Origin: Chloroflexota bacterium
Lineage (GTDB): Bacteria > Chloroflexota > Anaerolineae > Aggregatilineales > UBA3940
Length of the DNA stretch: 64,000 nucleotides
NCBI GenBank assembly: GCA_010092885.1
Contig: JAADYX010000381.1
Coordinates: 1 to 64,000, forward strand
Direction: 5' to 3'
The notes beneath the pieces were generated by a model. It was not told the origin of the DNA, did not search any database, and saw only the letters and a list, made by a program, of their open reading frames with translations. Of this stretch, positions 21,032-31,046 are shown in pieces. Made by a program: the position numbers and the translations under genes. Numbering within the stretch: the first letter of the stretch is position 1; every line of letters begins with the position of its first letter.

Positions 21032-22071
21032 TGCGGCGTTTGCTTGCTGTTGGTGCCATTCTCTTAGCTGGCTGCATCTCGGTTGAGAATTACGAAGAAC
21101 CTCTTGTTGTCGCTGAGCAGGTTGAGTCGCCAACACCGCCCGGGATCCCAACGGATGTAATCGTCTCCGCTACACCGTCATTGGCCCCGACAGTTACACT
21201 GACTCCGACTCAGTCGATGACTCCGAGACCCTCGGCAACGCAGTCGCTAACACCTTCAGCGACCTTCACTCCGCGACCATCGAACACTCCACGCCCCGCA
21301 ACCAACACACCGCGTGCGACCACGCCTGCCCCTTCTGCTACGGTGACGGCTGTGCCTACGACCGTTGTGCCCACTACAGCGGTTCCGACAGTTGTCGTGA
21401 CACCACCCGACAGCGAAGATGGCAATCTGTTTGTCAATCCGGGCATGGAGGGCGATACACGCTGGGTGGGGTTCGTCGAGATCAACGTGGTGGAGAGCTG
21501 GTGGCCATTCTATTGTGACGATCCCTACGTGAGCGGCGGATGCGAAGCCCCTCAGCCCTGTGAAGATGGCACGGCCAGCGGCTGCAATCCTGACGGCCTG
21601 ATGATGGGTCGACCCGAATTCAAGGCATCTACCGAAGAGACCCGTTATCGGGGCGGCGAAAGCGCCCAACAGTGGTTCTGCTTCTACAAGGTGTGTACAG
21701 CAGGGATCTACCAAACCATTGCAACTACACCTGGCGAAACCTGTACGATCACCGCATGGGTGCGAACGTGGAGCACGAATGAGATCGGGTATATCGACAC
21801 GCCCTCTGATACCAGCACGGCAGATGCCCGCGCAAACTCACGCTGGGTGATCAAGGTCGATCCGACAGGCGGCACATATGCGTTTGCCGGTGATCTGTTG
21901 GAGAGCACGGAGTTCCTCTATGAGGACGGCCATTTCGATGCGTGGGCACAGATCAGTTATTCGTTCACGGCGCAAGGGCAAAGTGCCACTGTGTTCTTCG
22001 AGAACCGGCGTTTGTGGCCAATCCGGCACAACGACTCATTTGTGGACGATGTATTTGCGAGCTGCAACTAG
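21031..22071 (+). CDS. Lipoprotein with Thr/Pro-rich linker and C-terminal beta-rich domain
   Basis: LLAGC lipobox, TP-rich spacer, NLFVNPGMEGDTRWVGFVEINVVESWWPFYCDDP. Confidence 0.8.
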   Translation: MRRLLAVGAILLAGCISVENYEEPLVVAEQVESPTPPGIPTDVIVSATPSLAPTVTLTPTQSMTPRPSATQSLTPSATFTPRPSNTPRPATNTPRATTPAPSATVTAVPTTVVPTTAVPTVVVTPPDSEDGNLFVNPGMEGDTRWVGFVEINVVESWWPFYCDDPYVSGGCEAPQPCEDGTASGCNPDGLMMGRPEFKASTEETRYRGGESAQQWFCFYKVCTAGIYQTIATTPGETCTITAWVRTWSTNEIGYIDTPSDTSTADARANSRWVIKVDPTGGTYAFAGDLLESTEFLYEDGHFDAWAQISYSFTAQGQSATVFFENRRLWPIRHNDSFVDDVFASCN

Positions 22072-22073
22072 GA

Positions 22074-22103
22074 AGCAAAAAGGCGGCAGTAGTGCCGCCT
22101 TGT
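22074..22103 (+). terminator. Hairpin between lipoprotein gene and antisense tRNA
   Basis: AAAAAGGCGGCAgtagTGCCGCCTTGT. Confidence 0.5.
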
Positions 22104-22105
22104 GA

Positions 22106-22178
<73 letters not shown>

Positions 22179-22232
22179 GGGCGCTCATATGGAGCAATGC
22201 AAAGTCTAACGAGTTGAGGATGAGTTGTCAAG

Positions 22233-23741
22233 GTGCGCCAACTGATCATCTGCCTGACAGCCTTAACCCTGATAGGATGTCAGGCGGCTCTTTCCAGCCC
22301 TGTTTTGCCTTCTTCCACGCGGACTCCGTCGCTGGCTACTCCCACGCGAACACCTATTCCCACTGCGCAAGCATCACCAACAAGCGCCCCCACCCCTACG
22401 CTTCTTCCGGAAGACAGCCTGACTTTTGGAGCCGATTTGCCCATTGTGGAACTTGATGTCGAACTTTTCTACAGTGAGCGGTGGATGCGCGCCGTCCAGA
22501 GGGTGCAACTCACCAATACCACTGATAGTGCATGGACAGAGGTGGTTTTTAATGTGCCGTTGAATGCAGTGGAAGATGCATTCTATCTTGATGCGGTCAC
22601 TGTCACTCTCGGCGAGATAGTACAGGAAGAAACCTGGGAGATGGCAGCTGGCAACGGGATCGTTCGGGTGCCGCTGCCACAGCCCGCTACTCCTGGTGAG
22701 GAGCTCTCCGTGGTGATGAACTTCCGCGTGGTGATCCCACCTGTTTCACAGGCATCCTGGCCGCCAATCGGCACCACCGGATGGACGGCCACCTTGATTC
22801 AAGCTGGGGAGTTCTATCCCGCACTGGTACCGTACATTGATGGTGAATGGGTGACATGGGACTATCACCCTGTGGGCGACCCGACATTCTACCCTGCTAC
22901 GGATTTTCGGTTGACGGTCACCACAGACGACCCTGGTGTGACGGTAGTTTCTGGTGGTTTTCAGGGGCGCGCTGACAACATCTGGTCCTTCGCGGTTGAA
23001 GGCGCACGGGGCATCGCGTTTTTCGCAAGCCCGGACTATGTGATGGCCAAAGGCGAGGCGGTCGGAGTCCCGGTCTACAGCTACTATCTACCAGACCACG
23101 CACAGGCTGGAGAGGACGCGGTGGAGGTTGCGGAGCGCTCACTGGAGCTTTTCACGGAACTGTATGGCCCTTACCCTTACGCAGACCTTGTGGTGGTGGA
23201 AAACGGATTCTTCGGGGGCATGGAGTACTCTGCGCTGGCCTCCATTACGGACTATGCCTATCATGTCTATCAGGGCGATCCGCGTTCTGTGCTGCACACC
23301 CTCATCGCGCATGAGGTAGCGCATCAATGGTGGTATGGAGCAGTTGGCAACCATCAGGCGGTAGAAGCCTGGCTTGACGAGTCACTCGGCTTTTACAGTG
23401 AACTGCTGTACTACGAGGCGTACTATCCGGATATGGTCACCTGGTGGTGGGAGGCCCGCGTTTTCCGCTACGAGAGGTATGGCCCGGTGGATGCGACGAT
23501 CTACAGTTACTCCGTGAGCAGCGATTTCATCCTCTCCATGTATGGACAGGCGGCTCTGTTCGTCGACACGCTGCGCGAGACGATGGGGGATGAGGCTTTC
23601 TTCGCCTTCCTTCAGGACTATTACCGTACACACTACGGGGGCATTGTGACCGGAAGGGACTTCTTCGAGGCGGTACGGCGACACACCAGCGAGGATCTTA
23701 ATCCGCTGTTGGAGGCCTATTTCGCTGAGACTGCCTATTAA
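22233..23741 (+). CDS. M1-family (gluzincin) metallopeptidase, secreted
   Basis: HEVAHQWWYGAVGNHQAVEAWLDESLGFYSELLYYE; GGMEYSAL. Confidence 0.9.
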   Translation: MRQLIICLTALTLIGCQAALSSPVLPSSTRTPSLATPTRTPIPTAQASPTSAPTPTLLPEDSLTFGADLPIVELDVELFYSERWMRAVQRVQLTNTTDSAWTEVVFNVPLNAVEDAFYLDAVTVTLGEIVQEETWEMAAGNGIVRVPLPQPATPGEELSVVMNFRVVIPPVSQASWPPIGTTGWTATLIQAGEFYPALVPYIDGEWVTWDYHPVGDPTFYPATDFRLTVTTDDPGVTVVSGGFQGRADNIWSFAVEGARGIAFFASPDYVMAKGEAVGVPVYSYYLPDHAQAGEDAVEVAERSLELFTELYGPYPYADLVVVENGFFGGMEYSALASITDYAYHVYQGDPRSVLHTLIAHEVAHQWWYGAVGNHQAVEAWLDESLGFYSELLYYEAYYPDMVTWWWEARVFRYERYGPVDATIYSYSVSSDFILSMYGQAALFVDTLRETMGDEAFFAFLQDYYRTHYGGIVTGRDFFEAVRRHTSEDLNPLLEAYFAETAY

Positions 23742-24127
23742 CGTTGGACGAAGGTCACCCGGGTCAGATTGCGGGTGCAGGCAGGGAAGTGCTCAACAAC
23801 GACGGTGTCACTGAGATCATCCTCAGTACGGGAAAGACGTAGAAAGTACGTGGTTTCTTCACTGGCGGCGGTGAAGACTGCCTCACCGTTACTATCGGTT
23901 GTCTGGGTTGTCTCGACTCCATCCGTGCCGACAGTGCGCAAGGTGGCGGTGATGCCTTCAACCGGGTTTCCAGCAGTGTCGTTCACGTGGATAGCAATGG
24001 CCTGTGCCTCACAGCCCTCTGGGTGGGGCTCATGCTCAACCGCCTCCAGCGTGAAGATGCTCACCGGAGCGGATTGACAAGCCACAAAAAGGAGCACTGC
24101 TGCGGCCAAAGGGGCTAAAGCCCTCAT
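23738..24127 (-). CDS. Small lipoprotein, Ig/carboxypeptidase-regulatory-like domain
   Basis: Lipobox LFVAC; AIHVNDTAGNPVEGITATLRTVGTDG...GEAVF. Confidence 0.75.
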   Translation of the reverse strand: MRALAPLAAAVLLFVACQSAPVSIFTLEAVEHEPHPEGCEAQAIAIHVNDTAGNPVEGITATLRTVGTDGVETTQTTDSNGEAVFTAASEETTYFLRLSRTEDDLSDTVVVEHFPACTRNLTRVTFVQR

Positions 24128-24567
24128 GCTTCGGGAACGAAGATCACGGTCATCAGATTGAGCGCACAGTCCGGTATCGACTCGGCAACAGTGATATCGC
24201 TGACAGGCTCGCGGCTTACCGGGTCGAGGACCTGCACACGATACACACGCTGGACCAATGCATCGGAAACGACGATGGTGAACAATCCATCGTCCTGTGT
24301 TTGGGTCGTTTCGTCGAAATCGCCATCTTCTGTTGTGATGTGTACCGGGATACCGGATGCTCGCGCCCCATCCGGAAGGAGGACGGCACCTTGTACCACG
24401 ATCCGGTCACACCCTTGTGAGGCTGCACTGTATTCGACCGCGTTGCCTTCCAGCATGAAGGTCAACCCGGGCGGCAGTGTAGCCTGGGCCGTTGTTGTAT
24501 GCTGGCAGCCGGTTGCCACACCAGCCAAAGCCAGGATCTTCAATACTGCGCGGCGAGAAACATTCAT
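24124..24567 (-). CDS. Small Tat-type lipoprotein, Ig/carboxypeptidase-regulatory-like domain
   Basis: SRRAVLKILALAGVATGC (RR signal plus lipobox); 4-nt overlap with its neighbour. Confidence 0.75.
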   Translation of the reverse strand: MNVSRRAVLKILALAGVATGCQHTTTAQATLPPGLTFMLEGNAVEYSAASQGCDRIVVQGAVLLPDGARASGIPVHITTEDGDFDETTQTQDDGLFTIVVSDALVQRVYRVQVLDPVSREPVSDITVAESIPDCALNLMTVIFVPEA

Positions 24568-24590
24568 ACAACGAGTATACCCAACTATGG

Positions 24591-24887
24591 CTAGGTGGCA
24601 ATCCAGGCCGAACCGCCGTTAATAAGCAGTGTTGGATTCTCGTAGCGCTCGCCGTCTTCCGCTTCAAGAACGATTCCCATTGTCGCTAACTGGCCGTATA
24701 CGTCGTCCCAGGTTCCGTCATCGCCGGCATGATAGGCATCAAAGGCACGCGTAAACCACGGTGCGAAGTTACCCCAGTGGTCGCCTTCATGAAAATTAGC
24801 CTCGATCCAATCGCCAGAGTTACCAACTGGATCAACGGTACCAACCCATGAACTGCCGACATAGACATACCAGGTTTTGCCCAGCAT
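24591..24887 (-). CDS. Hypothetical small protein
   Basis: Good SD (AAAAGGGGGG) before MLGKTWYVYV; intergenic context. Confidence 0.6.
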   Translation of the reverse strand: MLGKTWYVYVGSSWVGTVDPVGNSGDWIEANFHEGDHWGNFAPWFTRAFDAYHAGDDGTWDDVYGQLATMGIVLEAEDGERYENPTLLINGGSAWIAT

Positions 24888-25025
24888 GATCAACCCCCCT
24901 TTTGTTACCTGCTGCCAGTCCATTTTATCTTAACCGATTTCAAACGTCTAGCGGAGCCGATGTTGGTGCGAGCGATCTATTCTGGTTATGCTCAGATTGA
25001 ACCCACACCACGAAAGGACTTCCGG

Positions 25026-25907
25026 ATGTCCGTCACAGTTGGCCTCTACAGTCCGGGGGACATGGGCAGTACGGTTGGGCGGGTGCTGAGCGAACACGGT
25101 CTGCGTGTCGTGGGCTGCGTGCAGGGGCGCAGTGAACGAACCCGGCATCTGGCGGAGAACGCAGAAATCGAGCTGCTTTCTTCTTATGCGGACTTGGTGG
25201 CTGAAAGCGACCTTATCCTCTCTATATTGGTACCCGCTGAGGCCGTAAAGGCAGCCGAGTTTTTGGCTCACCATTTCACAGGTGCTCGCGTAACCTATGC
25301 CGACTGTAACGCGATCTCTCCAGAGACCACACGTCACATCGGACGGATCATCACAGACGCGGGTGCGGACTACATTGATGCATCAATTATCGGGCCGCCC
25401 CCGCACAAGCCAGGGGTGACACGTTTCTACGCATCCGGTGAACACGCTGCCCGGTTGGCTGCACTCAACGAATATGGTCTTGATGTCCGGATTGTGAGCG
25501 ACGAGATTGGGCAGGCATCCGCTGTCAAGATGTGCTATGCAGCCCTGACCAAAGGCACCGGCGCCCTGATGGCCCAACTGCTGATCGGTGCAGAGGCCCT
25601 GGGTATCCGCGAGACACTCATGGCGGAGTTCAAAATCAGCCAGGCGGACCGGGTTGAGCGTATCGAACGGGCGACACGTTACGTACCTGCTAAAGCCCGC
25701 CGCTATGCCGGTGAGATGGACGAGATCGCCAGGACATTTGCTTCGGTAGGCCTGACGCCCAAAATCCACGAGGGCGCGGCTGCCATGTACCGTTTCATCG
25801 GAGAAACTCCCCTGGCGGATCGCAATCCGGAAGACCCCGAACCCCCTCCGGATATTGAAGAAACCCTCCGCGTTTTGCTCGCTCATTTGAAGCACACGGC
25901 AGAGTAG
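25026..25907 (+). CDS. NAD(P)-dependent 6-phosphogluconate dehydrogenase-like protein (NAD-binding + DUF1932-like)
   Basis: VGLYSPGDMGSTVGRVL Rossmann start; IIGPPPHKPGVTRFYASG; SAVKMCYAALTKGTGAL. Confidence 0.82.
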   Translation: MSVTVGLYSPGDMGSTVGRVLSEHGLRVVGCVQGRSERTRHLAENAEIELLSSYADLVAESDLILSILVPAEAVKAAEFLAHHFTGARVTYADCNAISPETTRHIGRIITDAGADYIDASIIGPPPHKPGVTRFYASGEHAARLAALNEYGLDVRIVSDEIGQASAVKMCYAALTKGTGALMAQLLIGAEALGIRETLMAEFKISQADRVERIERATRYVPAKARRYAGEMDEIARTFASVGLTPKIHEGAAAMYRFIGETPLADRNPEDPEPPPDIEETLRVLLAHLKHTAE

Positions 25908-25919
25908 GCAGGTGAATCC

Positions 25920-26648
25920 GTGGACTCGTGGCTTTTAGTCTCTGACGTTGACGACACGCTGCTGGGCGATGACGAAGCGCTCAGGCATCTGGCCAACAGA
26001 CTGGCTGGTGCTGAGCATATCACCACTGTTTGGAACTCAAGCCGTCCCTGTGCCAGTCTGCGTGCCTCGCTGGCAGAGAACGAAGCGCTCCCCACGCCAG
26101 ATTACCTGGTGGGTGCCCTGGGCACAGAAATTGAAATCCGGGATACAGGTGAGCGGCATACGGCCTATGATGAATTCCTCGACAAAACATGGGACCGTGC
26201 GCGGGTGGCGGAAGTCATGGATGGATTGGGGTTCACGCCGCATCCACCCGAATACCTGACTCGCTTCAAGCTGAGCTATGACATCCCAGGGGAGCAGGCT
26301 TACCTGAAGGCGAAGGAAGCCCTTGCCGAAGCCGGCCTAAAGACGCATATCATCTTCTCAGGAGGGCACAACCTGGATATCATCCCGGAAGAGGCTGGCA
26401 AGGGCCGTGTTGTGGCCTACCTGCATGACTGGTTGGGCATCCCGGCGGAGAGAGTGATTGTCGCGGGAGACTCCGGCAATGATGTGGATATGTTCATCGC
26501 CCCCTACCGGGGAATCGTCGTAGGCAATGCATCGGATGCGCTCAAGCAGATGACAGAGGATCACATTTATCATGCACGCGCACACCAAGCAGAAGGTGTG
26601 CTGGAAGGTCTTATCTACTGGAAGGTTCTACGGGAGAAAACCGAATGA
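25920..26648 (+). CDS. HAD-family sucrose-phosphate / mannosylfructose-phosphate phosphatase-like
   Basis: SDVDDTLLGDDEAL, SSRPCASL, GDSGNDVDMF motifs; 4-nt overlap with the partner GT. Confidence 0.85.
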   Translation: MDSWLLVSDVDDTLLGDDEALRHLANRLAGAEHITTVWNSSRPCASLRASLAENEALPTPDYLVGALGTEIEIRDTGERHTAYDEFLDKTWDRARVAEVMDGLGFTPHPPEYLTRFKLSYDIPGEQAYLKAKEALAEAGLKTHIIFSGGHNLDIIPEEAGKGRVVAYLHDWLGIPAERVIVAGDSGNDVDMFIAPYRGIVVGNASDALKQMTEDHIYHARAHQAEGVLEGLIYWKVLREKTE

Positions 26649-27943
26649 ATTCACCCAACCAAACACCACGTTCTATACTGATGCTCTCGCTGCACGGCTA
26701 TGTTAGCGCTGAACCTGAACTGGGAAAGCCAGACACAGGCGGTCAGGTTGTCTATGTACTTGAACTCGCCAAACGGTTCAGCCGGTTAGGCTACCAGGTC
26801 GATCTGGTAACACGTCAGTTCGAAGATCAGCCTGAGTATGATGAAGTCAATGAGGGTTTCCGCGTCTGGCGGATTCCCTTCGGCGGCCAAGATTTCATTC
26901 GCAAAGAAGATATGCACGATCACCTCAGTGATTTCGTGACCAATGCGCTGTCGAGTATCCGCAATCGTGGGCGGCAGTACGGCTTTGTCTATTCGCATTA
27001 TTGGGATGCCGGTTGGGGTGGTCAGAAAATCGCTGAAGAGTTGGGCATTCCCCACATTCACACCCCGCACTCACTCGGATGGTGGAAGAAACACAATATG
27101 GGCGAGGAGATGTCCGAAGAGGATATGGAGCGCGAATATCGCTTTGAGGAGCGCATCCGCACCGAGTTCCTCATCTACCGGACCTGTGACCATATCATCG
27201 CTACGACGCAGCACCAAACGGAAATCATCCAGGAACACTATGATGTGCTCGACAGGCACACTACAGTGGTACCGCCCGGCATGGATGAAAATCGGTTTTC
27301 GCCTGTCCGGCAGGAGGAAGTGGATGACCTGCGCAGCCGGTACGAGCTGGGCGAATTCGATGTGCTTGCACTCGGGCGAATGGCCGAGAACAAGGGCTAC
27401 GATCTCCTGATCAAGGCGCTGCCGACGCTGTTTGAGCTCAAGCCTGAAGCACGGCTGATTGCAGGCATCGGCGGGGAAGACAATGAGCAGGACTCCGGCG
27501 GTGTCAGTTCGCTTAAGGAACTGGCTGCTGAGCTTGATGTCAACGACAAGATCGTCTGGAAAGGCTATATTCCCGACGATGATCTGGCCAACTACTACCG
27601 CGCGGCGAGTGTGTTCTCACTCTCATCCCGCTATGAACCGTTCGGTATGGTGGCTATCGAGGCAATGGCCTGCGGCACCCCGGCGATCATCACCGTGCAT
27701 GGTGGCCTGGCTGACCTCATCGACTACGGCACACAAGCGTTGTTTGCTGATCCCTACCGTCCCATTGAATTCGGTACCATGCTGGCCACCCCAATGCTGT
27801 ATCCAAAGCTGGCCGACGAACTTGCCATCGAAGGCTCACGTTTTGCCCGCCGCACCTTCGGTTGGACAGGCATTGCCAAGCGCATCTTGGGGATCTTCGA
27901 TCGCGTGCGGGCAGCCAAATATGACCAGGAAGCACGAATGTGA
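26645..27943 (+). CDS. GT4-family sucrose-phosphate synthase / mannosylfructose-phosphate synthase-like
   Basis: LSLHGYVSAEPELGKPDTGGQVVYVLELAKRFSRLGYQVDLVTRQFEDQPEYDEV, HTPHSLGWWKK, SSRYEPFGMVAIEAMACGTPAI. Confidence 0.88.
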   Translation: MNSPNQTPRSILMLSLHGYVSAEPELGKPDTGGQVVYVLELAKRFSRLGYQVDLVTRQFEDQPEYDEVNEGFRVWRIPFGGQDFIRKEDMHDHLSDFVTNALSSIRNRGRQYGFVYSHYWDAGWGGQKIAEELGIPHIHTPHSLGWWKKHNMGEEMSEEDMEREYRFEERIRTEFLIYRTCDHIIATTQHQTEIIQEHYDVLDRHTTVVPPGMDENRFSPVRQEEVDDLRSRYELGEFDVLALGRMAENKGYDLLIKALPTLFELKPEARLIAGIGGEDNEQDSGGVSSLKELAAELDVNDKIVWKGYIPDDDLANYYRAASVFSLSSRYEPFGMVAIEAMACGTPAIITVHGGLADLIDYGTQALFADPYRPIEFGTMLATPMLYPKLADELAIEGSRFARRTFGWTGIAKRILGIFDRVRAAKYDQEARM

Positions 27944-28818
27944 GGAACTCCGTGATCGAAATCGGTTCGATCGCCATCGATCTGATCAATGAGTCGCAAA
28001 TCATGGCGGATGCAGGGGGGCCGTTTGGGCTCGTTCCATCGCTGCTGTGGTCGCGCCACTATGACCAAGATGACCAGTACCGGGTACCAATGCATCACAT
28101 CAATCTGTTGGTGCGTACCGGGGGCCGGACCATCATTGTGGATACTGGCAACGGCACGCGAATTCCAGAGAACCGGGCTGCTGCAATGATGCTCCAGCAT
28201 CCGGAGGGAGGGTTGGTGCAGGCATTGGCCAACCGCGGTGTCAAGCCTGAGGATGTGGATCTGGTGATCAATACGCATCTGCACTCTGACCACTGCTCCA
28301 CCAACACCCAACCGGACGGCAGCGGTGGATTCATGCCGACCTTCCCCAATGCGGAGTATGTCGTTCAGTACAGGGAATACGCGGATGCCATGTTCCCTAA
28401 CGAACGCACACGCGGCACGTACTTCAAAGAGAACTACCATCCCCTCGTGGAAAGCGGCCACATGCGCCTGCTGAAGGGTGATGAGGTCATTGTGCCGGGG
28501 ATCCGCGGTGTGGTCACGCCGGGGCATACACCCGGCCACCAATCGATCCTGTTCGAGTCGGAAGGGCAGGTTGGTTTGTTTGTTGCGGATATGGCAAGCT
28601 TTGCCATTCACTTTGCCAAGCTTGCCTGGATGACCGCTTACGACGTCGAGCCGTTGGTCACGCTTGAGACCAAGCGAAAATGGCAGCGTTGGGCATTGGA
28701 GCACGACGCACTGCTGATCTTCCAGCATGACCCGAAGACCTATGCCGGGCGGCTTGCCGAGGATGAGCGTGGCAAGCTGCGCGTTGAACCCGTTCTCACG
28801 CCGGAGAGCGCAGGCTGA
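27940..28818 (+). CDS. MBL-fold metallohydrolase
   Basis: HLHSDHCS and TPGHTPGHQ motifs. Confidence 0.9.
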   Translation: MRNSVIEIGSIAIDLINESQIMADAGGPFGLVPSLLWSRHYDQDDQYRVPMHHINLLVRTGGRTIIVDTGNGTRIPENRAAAMMLQHPEGGLVQALANRGVKPEDVDLVINTHLHSDHCSTNTQPDGSGGFMPTFPNAEYVVQYREYADAMFPNERTRGTYFKENYHPLVESGHMRLLKGDEVIVPGIRGVVTPGHTPGHQSILFESEGQVGLFVADMASFAIHFAKLAWMTAYDVEPLVTLETKRKWQRWALEHDALLIFQHDPKTYAGRLAEDERGKLRVEPVLTPESAG

Positions 28819-29585
28819 TGCATATTCTGGTCACCAACGATGATGGCATCCGGGCACCGGGTATCAAGGCGTTGTATGGTGCTATGCGCACCCTGCCGGA
28901 TGCTCGTGTCACTGTGATGGCCCCCGATCGCAACCAGAGCGCCATCGGGCATCGCAAAACCCTACGTGAACCGCTGCGCGTGGACGAAGTGACTCTCTCC
29001 GATGGGACCCAGGCCTTTGCCTGCTCTGGTTCGCCCTCTGATTCAATTGCGCTCGCGTTGATGGGATTTGTTGAGGATCCGGTCGACATTGTGGTGAGCG
29101 GGATCAACCAAGGGCCAAATATGGCTCAGGATATCACCTACAGTGGTACGGTTACAGCAGCAATGGAAGCCGCACTCTACCAGATACCGGCCATCGCATT
29201 CTCCCTTGACTCGCAAACCGAGCCCGCCTTTGAGGCCGCCGCAGCCTTTGCCCGGCACATTGTACCGTTGACTGCTGAACGAGGTCTGCCGGATCTGACC
29301 CTGCTCAACGTCAATATCCCGCATACGACTGCCATTAAAGGGGTGAGAGTCACCTGGCAAGGCAGGCGGCAGTATCACGACGAACTGGTCAGGCGTGTCG
29401 ACCCGGGTGGACGCCCCTACTACTGGATCGGCGGAAAGGCACCCACCGGTGACCGGGAAGAGGTCGGTTCCGATATTTGGGCGGTCGCGCAGGACTATAT
29501 CTCTGTGACACCGATCCGGCTTGACATGACTCACCGGCAGATGATCGACGACTTGGAAAATTGGTTGGACGACTTTAGCTTGTGA
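28818..29585 (+). CDS. surE: 5'-nucleotidase SurE
   Basis: MHILVTNDDGIRAPGIKALY; VSGINQGPNMAQDITYSGTVTAAMEA. Confidence 0.95.
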   Translation: MHILVTNDDGIRAPGIKALYGAMRTLPDARVTVMAPDRNQSAIGHRKTLREPLRVDEVTLSDGTQAFACSGSPSDSIALALMGFVEDPVDIVVSGINQGPNMAQDITYSGTVTAAMEAALYQIPAIAFSLDSQTEPAFEAAAAFARHIVPLTAERGLPDLTLLNVNIPHTTAIKGVRVTWQGRRQYHDELVRRVDPGGRPYYWIGGKAPTGDREEVGSDIWAVAQDYISVTPIRLDMTHRQMIDDLENWLDDFSL

Positions 29586-30642
29586 GCACCGCGTAGACCA
29601 CATAAGCGACATAGGCGAGGATCAACACGGAGCCTTCCGCCCGTTTGAAGACGCGCCCTGTGAACAGAAAGGCATACAGCAGCAGCACAGTGCCGCTCAG
29701 CAAAAACACAGATACCAGCAGGTCATCGGTGCCCACGCTGACGGTCGGTTCAATGAAAGAGATAGTAACCAGCCAGGGCAGCCCCAAGCCGATCAGGATA
29801 TCAAAGATGTTGGAGCCTACCGCATTAGCAACAGCCATTCCGCCGCGTCCGTCGCGCGCCACACTCATCGATGCGATCATATCAGGGGCGGAGGTGCCAG
29901 CGGCCAGAATGGTCAGTGATACGATCACCGGAGGTATGTTGATCGCCTCAGCCAGGATAACGGCGGCCTCCACCAGGATGTAACTGATGCCCGCAATCAG
30001 GGCGATGGAAATAACAAGTGCCCAAACGAAGTTCTTTTCAGGGTCGCGGGCGACGATACCAATAACACGGCTTATGATCTGGTTGATAGATTTGAGAATG
30101 GAGTTTGAGCCCTCCTCTTCAACCTGAGGGGGATGGGGTATCTCGGTCTCGTCATAGGGGTTGTTGTTACCCCAACGCCACAAGATGAACAGGTAGACTA
30201 CATACGTTGCCAGCAGGAGCAGTGCTTCCCACAACAGAATAGTCCCATCCCAGAAGACAACTAGCAGCAGCCCCACGCTGACCAGGTAGAAAAAGATATC
30301 CCTCCGGACAGAATTGGCCTGTACGGTCAGCTGCCCCGCCACCAGGGCTGAAGCGCCCGTGATCACCAGGATATTGAAAATAGCAGAGCCCACAATGGTC
30401 CCAATGCCAACATCACTGTGCCTGCCTCCCAGAATGACTGCCACCATCGCGATGCAGAGCTCAGGGGCTGACGAACCGATCGCCATGAGCGAGGCTCCGG
30501 CCACATCAGATGGCATCCTTAAACGGCTGGCGACCACGTCCAGGCTGACGATGAAAAACTTATCTGTCACCACCGCCAGGATGTATGTCGCCGCGACAAT
30601 GACGAGAAGGCTAACTACAGCAACCATGTTGGCACTCTCCAA
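29575..30642 (-). CDS. Calcium/sodium antiporter (YrbG-like)
   Basis: MAIGSSAPELCIAMVAV...VGSAIFNILVI and AAGTSAPDMIASMSVARDG...VGSNIFDILIGLGLPW. Confidence 0.9.
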   Translation of the reverse strand: MESANMVAVVSLLVIVAATYILAVVTDKFFIVSLDVVASRLRMPSDVAGASLMAIGSSAPELCIAMVAVILGGRHSDVGIGTIVGSAIFNILVITGASALVAGQLTVQANSVRRDIFFYLVSVGLLLVVFWDGTILLWEALLLLATYVVYLFILWRWGNNNPYDETEIPHPPQVEEEGSNSILKSINQIISRVIGIVARDPEKNFVWALVISIALIAGISYILVEAAVILAEAINIPPVIVSLTILAAGTSAPDMIASMSVARDGRGGMAVANAVGSNIFDILIGLGLPWLVTISFIEPTVSVGTDDLLVSVFLLSGTVLLLYAFLFTGRVFKRAEGSVLILAYVAYVVYAVLTS

Positions 30643-30697
30643 GTTGAGCTTGTTGAAACCGGTAGGAAGCGTATCAGAAAGTTGGTATTCCAGCGAC

Positions 30698-30725
30698 TTG
30701 ACAACCGGCTTAGATCGCCTATACT
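30698..30725 (+). promoter_or_regulatory. Sigma70-type promoter for HTH/minCDE region
   Basis: TTGACA-16 nt-TATACT, immediately upstream of ATG 30732. Confidence 0.7.
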
Positions 30726-30731
30726 ACAAGT

Positions 30732-30992
30732 ATGAAACAGTTGCATTATGCAACAAATTCACCTCAGCGAATGGATAAGCCTGTGAGCCAGAACGGACTC
30801 GAAAGCTTTGTCACAGTTGCAGATGCAGCTAAACGCCTGAACATTCATCCCGAATCGGTGCGCCGTCTGATCCGCAGTGGCAAGCTGCCAGCGCGCAAAT
30901 TCGCCAACACATGGTTGATCGAACGAACAACGTTGGATCAATTCGCCAGCAACTACGATCCACGACCCGGTAAGAAAGCACGTCTCTTGTGA
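30732..30992 (+). CDS. Excisionase-family HTH DNA-binding protein
   Basis: VADAAKRLNIHPESVRRLIRSGKLPARKFANTWLIERTTLDQF. Alternative start ATG 30771. Confidence 0.8.
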   Translation: MKQLHYATNSPQRMDKPVSQNGLESFVTVADAAKRLNIHPESVRRLIRSGKLPARKFANTWLIERTTLDQFASNYDPRPGKKARLL

Positions 30993-31046
30993 CAGATACA
31001 CACTTGTAATACAATTCGGACAATCCACATTGCAGGGAGAACAAGC

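Noticed and set aside
21160-21420. Apparent repeat tract (ACC/ACTCC-rich)
   Set aside because: Explained by a Thr/Pro-rich lipoprotein linker, not a DNA-level repeat array or CRISPR.
27754-28728. 324-aa minus-strand ORF
   Set aside because: Antisense to the GT4 3' end and MBL-fold gene, both of which have strong motifs.
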